A DNA stretch of 64,000 bases from Yeosuana marina (lineage in GTDB: Bacteria > Bacteroidota > Bacteroidia > Flavobacteriales > Flavobacteriaceae): NCBI RefSeq assembly GCF_011762485.1, contig NZ_JAAKGI010000005.1, positions 1 to 64,000 of the forward strand. The letters run 5' to 3'. The notes under the pieces are model-generated. The model had not been told where the DNA came from. It saw nothing but the letters and a program-made list of their open reading frames with translations, and did no database searches. Below are positions 26,011-34,741 of the stretch, piece after piece; within the stretch, counting starts at the first letter, position 1; each line of letters opens with the position of its first letter. The translations under genes and the position numbers were made by a program.

Positions 26011-29000
26011 CTATTTTTTATAAAATTTAGAAAATTTTCGATGTGAAAAATAACCTACTAAAGCAAGAAAACCAACAGCTATAGCAATAAACCTTACACT
26101 TACTATTTGATCTCCGCTTGCGTAAGAATGTAAACCGGCTAAGTAAAAGTTAACTCCAAAATAAGTCATCATAATACTTGCAAACGCAGCTATTGACATA
26201 AGATTAAAGAACCAACGTCCACGAAGTCCTGGAACTAAGCGCATATGGATTACAAAAGCATATATCATGATGCTAATTAGCGCCCAGGTTTCTTTAGGAT
26301 CCCAACCCCAGTATCGTCCCCAACTTTCATTAGCCCACATACCACCTAAAAAGTTACCAATAGTAAGCATAACCAATCCGATTGTTAAAGACATTTCATT
26401 AATGATTGTAATTTCATTAATATTACGTAACATCTTCTCTTTATTATCTTTATTGGTAAAAATCATTAAAAACAAGGATACGAAACCTAAAATCATTCCT
26501 AAAGTAAAAGGTCCATAACTCGCCACAATAACAGCCACATGAATTTTAAGCCAATAACTATTTAAAACAGGTTGTAAATTAGCTATAGCCGGATCCATCC
26601 AGTTCCAATGTGCAACCATTAATATTATGGACGTTACAAAAGCCGTTGCTGCTATGGTAAGATCACTTTTTCTACCAAATAATAATCCGAAAAGCATTGT
26701 TGCCCAAGCTACATAAATCATAGATTCATAAGCATCACTCCACGGCGCATGGCCAGAAATGTACCAACGCATTATGAGTCCGAGAGTATGCAAAACAAAC
26801 AGTGCGACGATGGTATACTTAAATACATCAACTACTATTTTAACTGGTTTGCTTTTGCTTTTAAAAATTTGAACAATAAGAAAAACAAACATTAAAGTAC
26901 CGGCATACATATACCAACTGAATAACCTTTTAAAAATATCGTATTTATTATAAAGAACTTCAGTTTTTACTTTATTATCGCTTATCATTACCTGTGAACC
27001 ATACTGATGTTGCGTTTTTTTGAAGGCCTCTAAAAGTTTATCGGCTTCAGCAAAATTACCAGATTTTTTAGCTTCATTTAACGTATATAAATAAGCTCTA
27101 AAACCATTATTTACAAAGTTTGCATAGAGAGAGTCTTGTATTTTATATTTTCCTGTTTTATAGTCCGCAGGTGCAATCCATTTATTGTTTGAATCATTAG
27201 GAACTGGAAATATTTTTAGAGATTTCCCTTCAATCGTATTAAACAATAAATTAACACGCTGATCTGCTTCTTTAAATTCTTTTTGAAAGGCATTAGGTAC
27301 TTGCGCCTTATAAGCCTCATCAAGATACGGGGCTAATTTATATTGGCCTTCATCTGTTAGGAAATCTGATAGTGACGCATATGTTACCTCTTTCCCAATA
27401 CCGATAAGTTTTCTAATAGAGTCGTCCTTTTTTGCTTTTAAATAAATAATCGGCACATTATACCAAAGCATAGGACTTTCTTGTATGGATAAAAATATTT
27501 GATTCGCATCAAACGATTCATATTCATCATTTTTACTTAGCTTTCTAAGCATTTCAGAAGCATAGGTATTAACCGGCATCATACGACCGCTAAGATCTTG
27601 AATGACCAAATATCCAAATTTATCGGCATGCTCTTTAGGAGTAATATTAGCTGTTAACACAGAATCTATCTGTGCTTTTGTAGGGGCAAAATGCATGTGC
27701 CCATCATCATCTGAATGACCTTGTGAAAACGCATTCATACCAAACGCAATCAATAAAACAGCTAAGAGTTTTGATTTTTTTGATTTTATATTGTTCAATT
27801 GCTTTTCCAATAATTTGAAGCGCGTTCCTTTACTAAACATAATAGCCATCAATCCGAAAAACAACATAAAATAACCAATATAGGTTACCCAAGTTCCCCA
27901 AAAATCATGGTTTACAGAAAGAACAGTCCCTTTTTCGTCTCCGTCAAAACTGGATTGAAAAAATCGATATCCATGAAGTTCTAATATATGATTCATATAA
28001 ATTTTATAATCAAAATTTCCGCCTTCTTTATCTAAAACGGTTACTTTACTTGAATAAGAAGAATATCCTCGAGTCGTTCCTGGATAGCGTTCAGCCTCAA
28101 AATCGTTAAGTTTAATTGAAAATGGTAACTCTAGTGTTTTCGAACCGTAGCGAAGGTGAATATCTAACCCACCAATTTTAACGGTTTTAAAAGGATTACT
28201 CATTCCGGGTCCGCCGAGTACAGCAACTGTTTTAGTTTCTCCTTTCGTTGCTATTTTAAGCATAACCCCGTCTTCATCTTTTGTGTTTAGCATTTTAGAT
28301 TTTTGCACAACTCCGATCTTTCCTTTAATAACAGGTTTTGGAAATACCATTTGCATCCCTCCTATAACGTATCTTGAACGCAATTTTAAAGGCTGTAAAC
28401 TATCTTTAACTAAGACGCCTTTTGCCATAGTAGCCATAGTCATATACTGACCATCAAATGGTGAATTTATAAAAAGGCCATCATCATCGCTATATTTAAA
28501 ATTAATAGCCCCATCTGTAGGGGAATTGAGCGTGAATAACACATTATGAATAAGCATCATTTGACCATCTTTCAGATAATGATTTTCAGCTCCTCCTGCT
28601 CCTGCTTCAACAATTTTTAAATAATTATCACCATTTTCATCTGGAACAATATCTTCTTCAGCTCCTTGAACAAAATTTTCTAAATCAATTTTTACAGGTT
28701 GTTGATTGTATTTAGTATCTATAGAAAAGGTATTGTTTAAACGAGGCGAAAAATCTACTTCTTTTTCAATTGGTAGTCGCTGCGGAACTCCGTCTATTTT
28801 ATAATCGCCATCAATATAAGCTGTTATATATGTTTTTTTTGATAAAAATGTATTTTCGGTAGCTCCCTCTCTAATGTGCATCATTCCTTCAAAACTTGCG
28901 TATCGAGTAATAAAAGCACCTATAATTATAAAAATAAATGCTAAATGAAGCGTTAGAGTTGCCCATTTTTCTTTTTTGTACAATCGATATCTAAAAATAT

Positions 29001-29202
29001 TACCAGAAAAATTTATAATGAAAAAGACAAAAATAGCTTCAAACCACCAAGCATTATAAATTAATGTTCTTGTGTAAGGTGTTGGTGAAGTACTTTGTCC
29101 TGCATCTAAAATAGTCCCTGTTGCCATAGCAGCAGCAAAAACAATAAATAAAATGGCAGTAAGACGTGTTGAAAAAAGAATCTTGGTGAGTTTATTTAAC
29201 AT
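26011..29202 (-). CDS. ccsA: Fused ResB-CcsA cytochrome c biogenesis protein (system II)
   Basis: 1063 residues. The N-terminal ResB-like half has transmembrane helices near 12-32, 50-67 and 80-100 and a large periplasmic domain; a later helix at about 415-435 ends the ResB part. The C-terminal CcsA half is a multi-helix membrane domain with the haem-handling tryptophan motif W-G-R-Y-W-G-W-D-P-K-E-T-W near residue 955 and conserved His residues. It exports haem and attaches it to apocytochromes c at CXXCH. The fusion is the common Bacteroidetes and epsilonproteobacterial form. An FNR/CRP-like palindrome lies upstream of its promoter. Confidence 0.92.
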   Translation of the reverse strand: MLNKLTKILFSTRLTAILFIVFAAAMATGTILDAGQSTSPTPYTRTLIYNAWWFEAIFVFFIINFSGNIFRYRLYKKEKWATLTLHLAFIFIIIGAFITRYASFEGMMHIREGATENTFLSKKTYITAYIDGDYKIDGVPQRLPIEKEVDFSPRLNNTFSIDTKYNQQPVKIDLENFVQGAEEDIVPDENGDNYLKIVEAGAGGAENHYLKDGQMMLIHNVLFTLNSPTDGAINFKYSDDDGLFINSPFDGQYMTMATMAKGVLVKDSLQPLKLRSRYVIGGMQMVFPKPVIKGKIGVVQKSKMLNTKDEDGVMLKIATKGETKTVAVLGGPGMSNPFKTVKIGGLDIHLRYGSKTLELPFSIKLNDFEAERYPGTTRGYSSYSSKVTVLDKEGGNFDYKIYMNHILELHGYRFFQSSFDGDEKGTVLSVNHDFWGTWVTYIGYFMLFFGLMAIMFSKGTRFKLLEKQLNNIKSKKSKLLAVLLIAFGMNAFSQGHSDDDGHMHFAPTKAQIDSVLTANITPKEHADKFGYLVIQDLSGRMMPVNTYASEMLRKLSKNDEYESFDANQIFLSIQESPMLWYNVPIIYLKAKKDDSIRKLIGIGKEVTYASLSDFLTDEGQYKLAPYLDEAYKAQVPNAFQKEFKEADQRVNLLFNTIEGKSLKIFPVPNDSNNKWIAPADYKTGKYKIQDSLYANFVNNGFRAYLYTLNEAKKSGNFAEADKLLEAFKKTQHQYGSQVMISDNKVKTEVLYNKYDIFKRLFSWYMYAGTLMFVFLIVQIFKSKSKPVKIVVDVFKYTIVALFVLHTLGLIMRWYISGHAPWSDAYESMIYVAWATMLFGLLFGRKSDLTIAATAFVTSIILMVAHWNWMDPAIANLQPVLNSYWLKIHVAVIVASYGPFTLGMILGFVSLFLMIFTNKDNKEKMLRNINEITIINEMSLTIGLVMLTIGNFLGGMWANESWGRYWGWDPKETWALISIMIYAFVIHMRLVPGLRGRWFFNLMSIAAFASIMMTYFGVNFYLAGLHSYASGDQIVSVRFIAIAVGFLALVGYFSHRKFSKFYKK

Positions 29203-29227
29203 GATATGTTGTTTGTAAATGGAGTAG

Positions 29228-29270
29228 CAAAATTAAAGCATTTTGTTCAGTAAGAAATGATAAGAATCAT
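29228..29270 (-). promoter_or_regulatory. FNR/CRP-like site and -7 box of the cytochrome c biogenesis gene
   Basis: ATGATAAGAATCAT (29257-29270) is a perfect palindrome with core TGAT-N4-ATCA. On the minus strand it is centred 28.5 bp upstream of TAATTTTG (complement of 29228-29235), a full match to TAnnTTTG. The ccsA ATG is at 29202. The spacing fits a class II activator, and an oxygen- or redox-sensing regulator would make sense for cytochrome c maturation. Confidence 0.6.
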
Positions 29271-29298
29271 AAAAATCTTCTTAAAATTTCAACTTTAA

Positions 29299-29691
29299 CT
29301 AATTATTTTTTCTTGCTTCAAAAATTTTTAAGTATAAAAAAGTGCCCATTTTTCTCGCACGATATTTGGCGTTTTCTGCATAATCGCCTTTAAAGTGCTC
29401 GTCAATAGTTTGAAACCAAAGATTTAGCCACAAACCAAAATGTAATTCTGTTATAGAATTATTACATTCCTTATCTACTTGCACATGAGCCTCTAACGGA
29501 TTGCCTGAATATTTTGTTTTTAAAAACAATGTAGACTGCCAAAAATTTGTAAGCCTTTCAATATGGTCATCCCAATCCTTAATGATTTTATTAAAAAAAG
29601 ATCCTAAAACAGTATCGCTTCTTACTTTTTCGTAAAATGAAGAAACCAATAAAAAAATATCTTCCCTATTTCTTATATCGTTTTTATTCAT
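29299..29691 (-). CDS. Group III truncated haemoglobin
   Basis: 130 residues. The family blocks F-Y-E-K-V-R-S-D and L-G-S-F-F-N near the start, the F-W motif (T-N-F-W-Q-S-T-L), and H-F-G-L-W-L-N-L-W with the proximal His fit group III trHbs. These bind O2 or NO in the cytoplasm. I start at the ATG at 29691; TATCTTTG on the minus strand (29705 down to 29698) is a -7 box so close that the transcript would be leaderless or nearly so. It lies upstream of the cytochrome c biogenesis gene on the same strand, 96 bp away. Confidence 0.87.
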   Translation of the reverse strand: MNKNDIRNREDIFLLVSSFYEKVRSDTVLGSFFNKIIKDWDDHIERLTNFWQSTLFLKTKYSGNPLEAHVQVDKECNNSITELHFGLWLNLWFQTIDEHFKGDYAENAKYRARKMGTFLYLKIFEARKNN

Positions 29692-29751
29692 AGTAAACAA
29701 AGATACATGAATAGGCTTTTATATAACGCATTACTTACTTATTTTAGCACT

Positions 29752-30519
29752 ATGATTTCTGTAGTAATTCTTGGAGGTGGCAACGTTGCCGTACATTTAT
29801 TTAAAGCCTTTAATAAGGCAGAAAATGTTGTTGTAAATCAATGGTTTAATAGAGATTTAAAAGCTATTGATTTTTATAAAAACATGGTTGAAGTTACAGA
29901 TGATTTATCATCTCTTAAAGACGCCGATGTTTATTTAATTGCTATTAGCGACGATGCAGTTGCTAAATTTTCATCAAAACTTCCTGTAGAGAATAAATTG
30001 GTTGTTCATACGTCTGGTAGTGTTGGATTGGCTGACTTAGATAAAAAACATCATCGTGGTGTATTTTATCCGTTGCAAACCTTTAGCAAAGATACTGAGA
30101 TAAACTTCTCAAAAATTCCAATTTGTATTGAAACTACAGATAAAAACGATCTAAAAACCCTGCAACATTTAGCAGAAGCAATAGGCAGCAAGAGTTACAG
30201 AGTAAATAGCGAGCAGAGAAGTTCTTTACATTTGGCAGCTGTATTTGTAAATAATTTTACTAATCAATTATACAGGATAGCGCATGAGATAACAGAATCG
30301 ACCGGGACAGAATTTGATATTTTAAAACCGCTTATCCTTGAAACAGCAAACAAAGTTCAAAACTTATCTCCCTATATGGCCCAAACAGGCCCAGCCAAGC
30401 GCAATGATAAAAAAACCATAAAAAAGCACTTAAAAAAATTGGAGAATTCTCCTCATAAAGACATTTACAAACTATTAACAGATTCTATACAACAAACGCA
30501 TGGACGAAAAAAACTATAA
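29752..30519 (+). CDS. DUF2520 Rossmann-fold NAD(P)-binding protein
   Basis: 255 residues. It begins M-I-S-V-V-I-L-G-G-G-N-V-A, the dinucleotide-binding turn of the pyrroline-carboxylate reductase/F420-dependent oxidoreductase-like family, followed by the helical DUF2520 domain (from about 130, S-L-H-L-A-A-V-F-V-N-N-F). The reaction is unknown. The ATG at 29752 is preferred over one 45 bp upstream because the Rossmann motif then starts the protein, as in relatives. The next gene overlaps by 20 bp; this set (DUF2520, KdsC, UbiA, Maf) is a recurrent flavobacterial order. Confidence 0.83.
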   Translation: MISVVILGGGNVAVHLFKAFNKAENVVVNQWFNRDLKAIDFYKNMVEVTDDLSSLKDADVYLIAISDDAVAKFSSKLPVENKLVVHTSGSVGLADLDKKHHRGVFYPLQTFSKDTEINFSKIPICIETTDKNDLKTLQHLAEAIGSKSYRVNSEQRSSLHLAAVFVNNFTNQLYRIAHEITESTGTEFDILKPLILETANKVQNLSPYMAQTGPAKRNDKKTIKKHLKKLENSPHKDIYKLLTDSIQQTHGRKKL

Positions 30520-31030
30520 AGAATATTTACAACATATCTCTACTTTTATTTTTGATGTAGACGGTGTTTTAACTGATGGCACAGTACAAGTAACAGATAC
30601 TGGCGGACTTTTAAGAAGAATGAGTGTTAAAGACGGTTATGCCCTTAAAACGGCTATCGATATGGGTTTTAACATATGTATTATTACTGGCGGAACTAAT
30701 GAAGGTGTAAAAATGCGTTTAGAAGGCTTAGGAATAAAAGATATTTTTTTAGGAGCACATCATAAAATTGACCAACTAAATGAATACTTAACGACACACC
30801 ATATTAAATCTGAAAATGTGCTTTATATGGGTGACGATTTACCAGATTTCCCAGTAATGCAACTCGTAGGATTACCATGCTGCCCACAAGATGCTGTGCC
30901 TGAAATAAAAAACATATCTAAATACGTATCTCATAAAAATGGAGGTTATGGTGCTGTTAGAGATGTTGTAGAACAAGTGTTGAAAGTACAAGGAAAATGG
31001 CATAAAAATTTTGATGCTAAGTATGATTAA
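30500..31030 (+). CDS. kdsC: KdsC-like 3-deoxy-manno-octulosonate-8-phosphate phosphatase (HAD)
   Basis: 176 residues, the size of KdsC. HAD motif I is F-D-V-D-G-V-L-T-D-G at 18-27, motif II is I-T-G-G near 72, and motif IV is G-D-D-L-P-D-F near 113. KdsC removes phosphate from Kdo8P on the way to CMP-Kdo for lipopolysaccharide. It overlaps DUF2520 by 20 bp and is followed after 8 bp by a small membrane protein. Other cap-less HAD phosphatases are the alternative, but the motif spacing fits KdsC well. Confidence 0.85.
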   Translation: MDEKNYKEYLQHISTFIFDVDGVLTDGTVQVTDTGGLLRRMSVKDGYALKTAIDMGFNICIITGGTNEGVKMRLEGLGIKDIFLGAHHKIDQLNEYLTTHHIKSENVLYMGDDLPDFPVMQLVGLPCCPQDAVPEIKNISKYVSHKNGGYGAVRDVVEQVLKVQGKWHKNFDAKYD

Positions 31031-31038
31031 ATTGTTTA

Positions 31039-31362
31039 ATGACAAGACATAGTAGAAGACATAGCACTGGTTTTGGATATATTGGTTTTGGTAATAATCA
31101 AAATATTTTTAATCAGCATTCAAAAAAACCATTTTCAGAACTTAAAGAACGACTTGACCAAGAAACACATTTAAACCATCAACTTAACTTTGTACACCAT
31201 AAACTTAGTAAAGGTGAAAAAGAAGACATAAAAAACAAAATAAGAAAAGCTGAAAAAGTAAAGGCCATAAAGATTTTTGTCGTGACATTTATCCTAACCA
31301 TTTTACTTGCTATTGCCATTTATTTTTATTTGTTCATACCTCTATTTAAAGCTTTTAAATAA
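31039..31362 (+). CDS. Small single-pass membrane protein of unknown function
   Basis: 107 residues. The N-terminal half is polar and basic (R-H-S-R-R-H, Gly-rich), the middle a charged helix rich in Lys/Glu (about 50-78), and a single transmembrane helix lies near 82-103. I do not recognise a domain. It sits in the kdsC-ubiA run with gaps of 8 and 18 bp, so it is co-transcribed with envelope genes. Confidence 0.65.
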   Translation: MTRHSRRHSTGFGYIGFGNNQNIFNQHSKKPFSELKERLDQETHLNHQLNFVHHKLSKGEKEDIKNKIRKAEKVKAIKIFVVTFILTILLAIAIYFYLFIPLFKAFK

Positions 31363-31380
31363 TAAACCAATCATACTACA

Positions 31381-32295
31381 ATGCAAAGCATTATAAACCT
31401 CATCCGTTGGAAAAATCTTCTTATGATTGCTTTAGCTCAATACCTAATTAAATATGCCTTATTACAACCTTTTGCCGTAAACATGTCGTTGTCTCATTTT
31501 GAGTTTTCACTATTAGCTTTAGCTACCATATGCATTGCAGCTGCTGGTAACATTATTAATGATATTTATGATATAGAAACTGATTTTATCAATAAACCAA
31601 AACAAATAATTATTGGTAAAACCATTACAGAAAAAACGGCATACAATCTATTTATTGTGTTTAATGTTATAGGCGTTGGTATTGGTTTTTTTGTGTCTAA
31701 TTCAATTGGAAAGAGTGAGTTGTTTTCAATATTTGTTATTATTTCTATTCTACTGTATTTGTATGCTAGCTTTTTAAAACAAACCTTCTTAATTGGAAAT
31801 ATTATTGTTTCAGCCTTAGTTGCTTTTAGTATTATCATTGTTGGAATATTTGAATTAATTCCTGCTATGACCTCTCAAAACCAAGCTATTCAACTGACGT
31901 TTTTCAAAATTATTTTGGACTACGCTTTGTTTGCTTTTATGTTAAATTTTCTTAGGGAAATAGCAAAAGACATTGAAGATGTTGATGGTGATTTTAAAAC
32001 AGGAATGCATACGCTCCCCATTGTTATTGGTAGAGAGCGTGCCTCAAAAGTTCTTTTTTGGTTATCGTTAATCCCGTTATTAATAATCATTTATTACATT
32101 AACACCTCTTTGTATAAACAACCCATTGCTGTTGGTTATTTTTTAATATTTTTAGTTGGTCCACTTATCTACACAAGTATTAAACTATTTTCCGCAAAAA
32201 CAAAAAAGGCTTTTCATAGCATAAGTAATCTGCTTAAATTAGTTATGCTTTTTGGTATGTTATCCTTATTGTTATACCCAATTATAACACATTAA
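31381..32295 (+). CDS. UbiA-family prenyltransferase (geranylgeranylglycerol-phosphate type)
   Basis: 304 residues, with eight or nine hydrophobic segments. The two prenyl-diphosphate/Mg motifs are N-D-I-Y-D-I-E-T-D (near 60) and D-I-E-D-V-D-G-D (near 199). Flavobacterial homologues are usually annotated as geranylgeranylglycerol-phosphate geranylgeranyltransferase; the actual acceptor here is not proven and could be an aromatic quinone or a glycerol phosphate. It abuts the Maf gene (1-bp gap). Confidence 0.83.
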   Translation: MQSIINLIRWKNLLMIALAQYLIKYALLQPFAVNMSLSHFEFSLLALATICIAAAGNIINDIYDIETDFINKPKQIIIGKTITEKTAYNLFIVFNVIGVGIGFFVSNSIGKSELFSIFVIISILLYLYASFLKQTFLIGNIIVSALVAFSIIIVGIFELIPAMTSQNQAIQLTFFKIILDYALFAFMLNFLREIAKDIEDVDGDFKTGMHTLPIVIGRERASKVLFWLSLIPLLIIIYYINTSLYKQPIAVGYFLIFLVGPLIYTSIKLFSAKTKKAFHSISNLLKLVMLFGMLSLLLYPIITH

Positions 32296-32296
32296 A

Positions 32297-32884
32297 ATGC
32301 TTAACGAAAAACTCAAAGATTATCATATTATTCTAGCTTCGGGATCTCCAAGACGACACTTGTTTTTTAAAGATTTAGGTATTGATTTCGAAATTCGTTT
32401 AAAACCTGTAAAAGAAGAATACCCAAAAAGATTACGGCATTTTGAAATCAGTGATTATCTATCTCAATTAAAATCACTGCCCTTTAAAGATGAACTAGCA
32501 GAACGTGATATTCTTATTACTAGTGATACTATTGTTTGGCATAACAATGAGGCTTTGGGAAAACCAAAAAACAATAAAGAGGCGTTTCAAATGTTACAAT
32601 CATTAAGTAACACAACTCATGAGGTTATTACATCCGTTTGTTTTACAACCAAAACAACTCAAAAAACAATTAATAATATTACTCAAGTAACTTTTAAAAA
32701 GCTTGCAATTGAAGAAATTAGTTATTACATAGATACTTATAAACCTTTTGATAAAGCTGGTGCATACGGTATTCAAGAATGGATTGGTCAAATTGGTGTC
32801 ACAAAAATTGAAGGATCTTTTTTTAATGTTGTAGGGTTACCAGTCCATATAGTTTATCAAGTTCTTAACAACTTAGTAGATTAA
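32297..32884 (+). CDS. Maf family nucleotide pyrophosphatase
   Basis: 195 residues, full length. S-G-S-P-R-R at 15-20 is the Maf start signature, D-T-I-V-W near 77 carries the catalytic Asp, and K-A-G-A-Y-G-I-Q-E near 152 is the third block. Maf proteins hydrolyse nucleoside triphosphates, dTTP/UTP or modified ones, as house-cleaning enzymes and are linked to division arrest. Last gene of the DUF2520-kdsC-ubiA run. Confidence 0.9.
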   Translation: MLNEKLKDYHIILASGSPRRHLFFKDLGIDFEIRLKPVKEEYPKRLRHFEISDYLSQLKSLPFKDELAERDILITSDTIVWHNNEALGKPKNNKEAFQMLQSLSNTTHEVITSVCFTTKTTQKTINNITQVTFKKLAIEEISYYIDTYKPFDKAGAYGIQEWIGQIGVTKIEGSFFNVVGLPVHIVYQVLNNLVD

Positions 32885-33033
32885 CATTTTATAAATATAT
32901 CACTTCCTTGAGTTAGTGTATCTTTGAAATAAATTTAAAAAACCCATAAAACGAGCATGCTAAAAAAGCTAATTACCAAAAAATGATAGTAATACAAGAA
33001 GTATGTGACCGTTAAAAACAATAAAATAAATAC

Positions 33034-33564
33034 ATGAAAACAGCATTCGATTTGTACTCTTTAGAAATTATTAAAACAATAATTCTCTTTCTATTTTTTA
33101 TCATTCTAAATTTTATTTTAAAAAAGATTATAAAAGGAATTGGTAAACGTAGTAGTATTAATATTGCAAGAGTAAATCTTATTACCAGATATGTTACTGT
33201 TACGCTTCTATTAATTGTTTTACTTATTGAAGCCATTATATTAGGAGTTGAACCCAATCAAATTACACTTGTTTTTTCTTCTGTTTTTGCAGTTGTTGGA
33301 ATTGGCTTATTTGCTATCTGGTCTATTTTAAGCAATATCACATCTGGTGTTATTATGTTTTTTTCATTCCCGTATAAAGTAGGAGACAAAATCATGATTC
33401 ACGATAAAGATTTTCCATTAGAAGCCATTATAGAAGATATAGGTGCCTTTCAACTTCATTTACGATTAGATGATGGTAATTTAGTAACATACCCTAACAA
33501 TCTCATGTTACAAAAAGCGGTAACGCTCGTTAAAAAGGATGCCATTGAAGAAGACTATGATTAA
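33034..33564 (+). CDS. Short MscS-type mechanosensitive channel
   Basis: 176 residues. Three hydrophobic segments (about 11-29, 48-70 and 77-105) are followed by the MscS beta domain (about 110-165, P-Y-K-V-G-D-K-I, Y-P-N-N-L-M). The pore-lining TM3 has the Ala/Gly-rich pattern A-V-V-G-I-G-L-F-A-I-W. The C-terminal alpha/beta vestibule of E. coli MscS is missing, as in many short homologues. Likely role is osmotic safety or ion flux. It is followed 33 bp later by CorA. Confidence 0.82.
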   Translation: MKTAFDLYSLEIIKTIILFLFFIILNFILKKIIKGIGKRSSINIARVNLITRYVTVTLLLIVLLIEAIILGVEPNQITLVFSSVFAVVGIGLFAIWSILSNITSGVIMFFSFPYKVGDKIMIHDKDFPLEAIIEDIGAFQLHLRLDDGNLVTYPNNLMLQKAVTLVKKDAIEEDYD

Positions 33565-33597
33565 ATCCTTATATTTATAATTATTAACCTCTTATCT

Positions 33598-34665
33598 ATG
33601 CCCAAAAATAGAACGTCTAAATACAGAAAAAAATTAGGATTAAGTCCGGGTTCTATTATTTACACAGGTGATAAAGAAACGCAAGAGCTTTTTATAGACT
33701 CTTTTGATTACAATTCAGAATTTCTAGATGAAAAAACGCACGCTAACATTGAAGATGTTTTTCACTATAAAACAACCAAATCAGTTACCTGGATTAATAT
33801 TAATGGTCTTAATCATGTTGATGCTATAGAAAAAATAGGAACTCACTATAATTTACATCCACTTACCCTTGAAGATATTGTAAATACCTCGCACAGACCA
33901 AAAATAGACGACTATGACAATTATGTATTTGTTGTTTTAAAAATGCTCTATCACAATGCCAACGATGAAATTATTAATGAACAAGTTTGTTTTATTCTTG
34001 GTGAAAATTATGTGTTAAGTTTTCAAGAAGCCGAAGGTGATGTATTTGAAACCGTAAGAGAACGCATTAGGTATGCCAAAGGACGTATTAGAACATTAGG
34101 ATCAGATTATTTGTTGTATGCACTTATAGATGCGGTAACCGATCATTATTTTATGGTTATTGAAACCATGAGTAACAAAATTGAAGATTTAGAAGACAAT
34201 CTATTTAACGGTTTTTCACAAGAAGAGATAAGTATTCAAATTCAAGATTTAAAACGTGAAATTTTAAAAGTTCGTCGGGCTATCTTCCCATTAAGAGAAA
34301 TTATTAGCAAGATTGAAAAGAATGAGAATAATTTTATCAAAGATAAAACCATCCATTATTTTAGAGATGTTTATGATCATGTCATCCAAATTTCTGAAAA
34401 TATTGAAATTTATCGCGATATGATTTGGGGTCTTATGGACATGTATATGACTACTTTAAGTAATAAAATGAATGAAGTCATGAAAGTGCTTACTGTTATT
34501 TCTACCATATTTATCCCATTAACTTTTCTTGCAGGAATTTATGGGATGAATTTTGCTAACATGCCAGAATTACACTATCAATATTCTTATTTTATTTTGT
34601 GGGGAGTCATGATTGTTTTATTCTTGGGAATGCTTTATTATTTTAAAAAGAAAAAATGGTTTTAA
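33598..34665 (+). CDS. corA: CorA-family Mg2+/Co2+ transporter
   Basis: 355 residues. A cytoplasmic alpha/beta funnel domain (1-290) is followed by two C-terminal helices. The selectivity signature Y-G-M-N-F is near 321-325 at the end of TM1, and M-P-E-L is in the periplasmic loop. CorA forms pentamers that import magnesium. It may be co-transcribed with the MscS-like gene. Its 3' end runs into a 76-bp gap that holds an inverted repeat and the start region of the PIG-L gene. Confidence 0.9.
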   Translation: MPKNRTSKYRKKLGLSPGSIIYTGDKETQELFIDSFDYNSEFLDEKTHANIEDVFHYKTTKSVTWININGLNHVDAIEKIGTHYNLHPLTLEDIVNTSHRPKIDDYDNYVFVVLKMLYHNANDEIINEQVCFILGENYVLSFQEAEGDVFETVRERIRYAKGRIRTLGSDYLLYALIDAVTDHYFMVIETMSNKIEDLEDNLFNGFSQEEISIQIQDLKREILKVRRAIFPLREIISKIEKNENNFIKDKTIHYFRDVYDHVIQISENIEIYRDMIWGLMDMYMTTLSNKMNEVMKVLTVISTIFIPLTFLAGIYGMNFANMPELHYQYSYFILWGVMIVLFLGMLYYFKKKKWF

Positions 34666-34710
34666 TTTCGTTAAAGAAACATTAAAAACACTTACTTGGC
34701 TGGTATCTTT

Positions 34711-34738
34711 TTTATATTTGGTTAATTCCAAATATAAA
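34711..34738. promoter_or_regulatory. Perfect 11-bp inverted repeat at the start of the PIG-L gene
   Basis: TTTATATTTGG (34711-34721) and CCAAATATAAA (34728-34738) around TTAATT, ending 3 bp before the PIG-L ATG at 34742. The left arm contains TATATTTG (34713-34720), a match to the -7 box TAnnTTTG. It may therefore be an operator overlapping a promoter, or a hairpin that closes the start region in a transcript from corA. Confidence 0.5.
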
Positions 34739-34741
34739 ATA

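Noticed and set aside
34613-34741. N-terminal extension of the PIG-L protein
   Set aside because: It overlaps corA, contains no conserved sequence, and the signal peptide starts at 34742.
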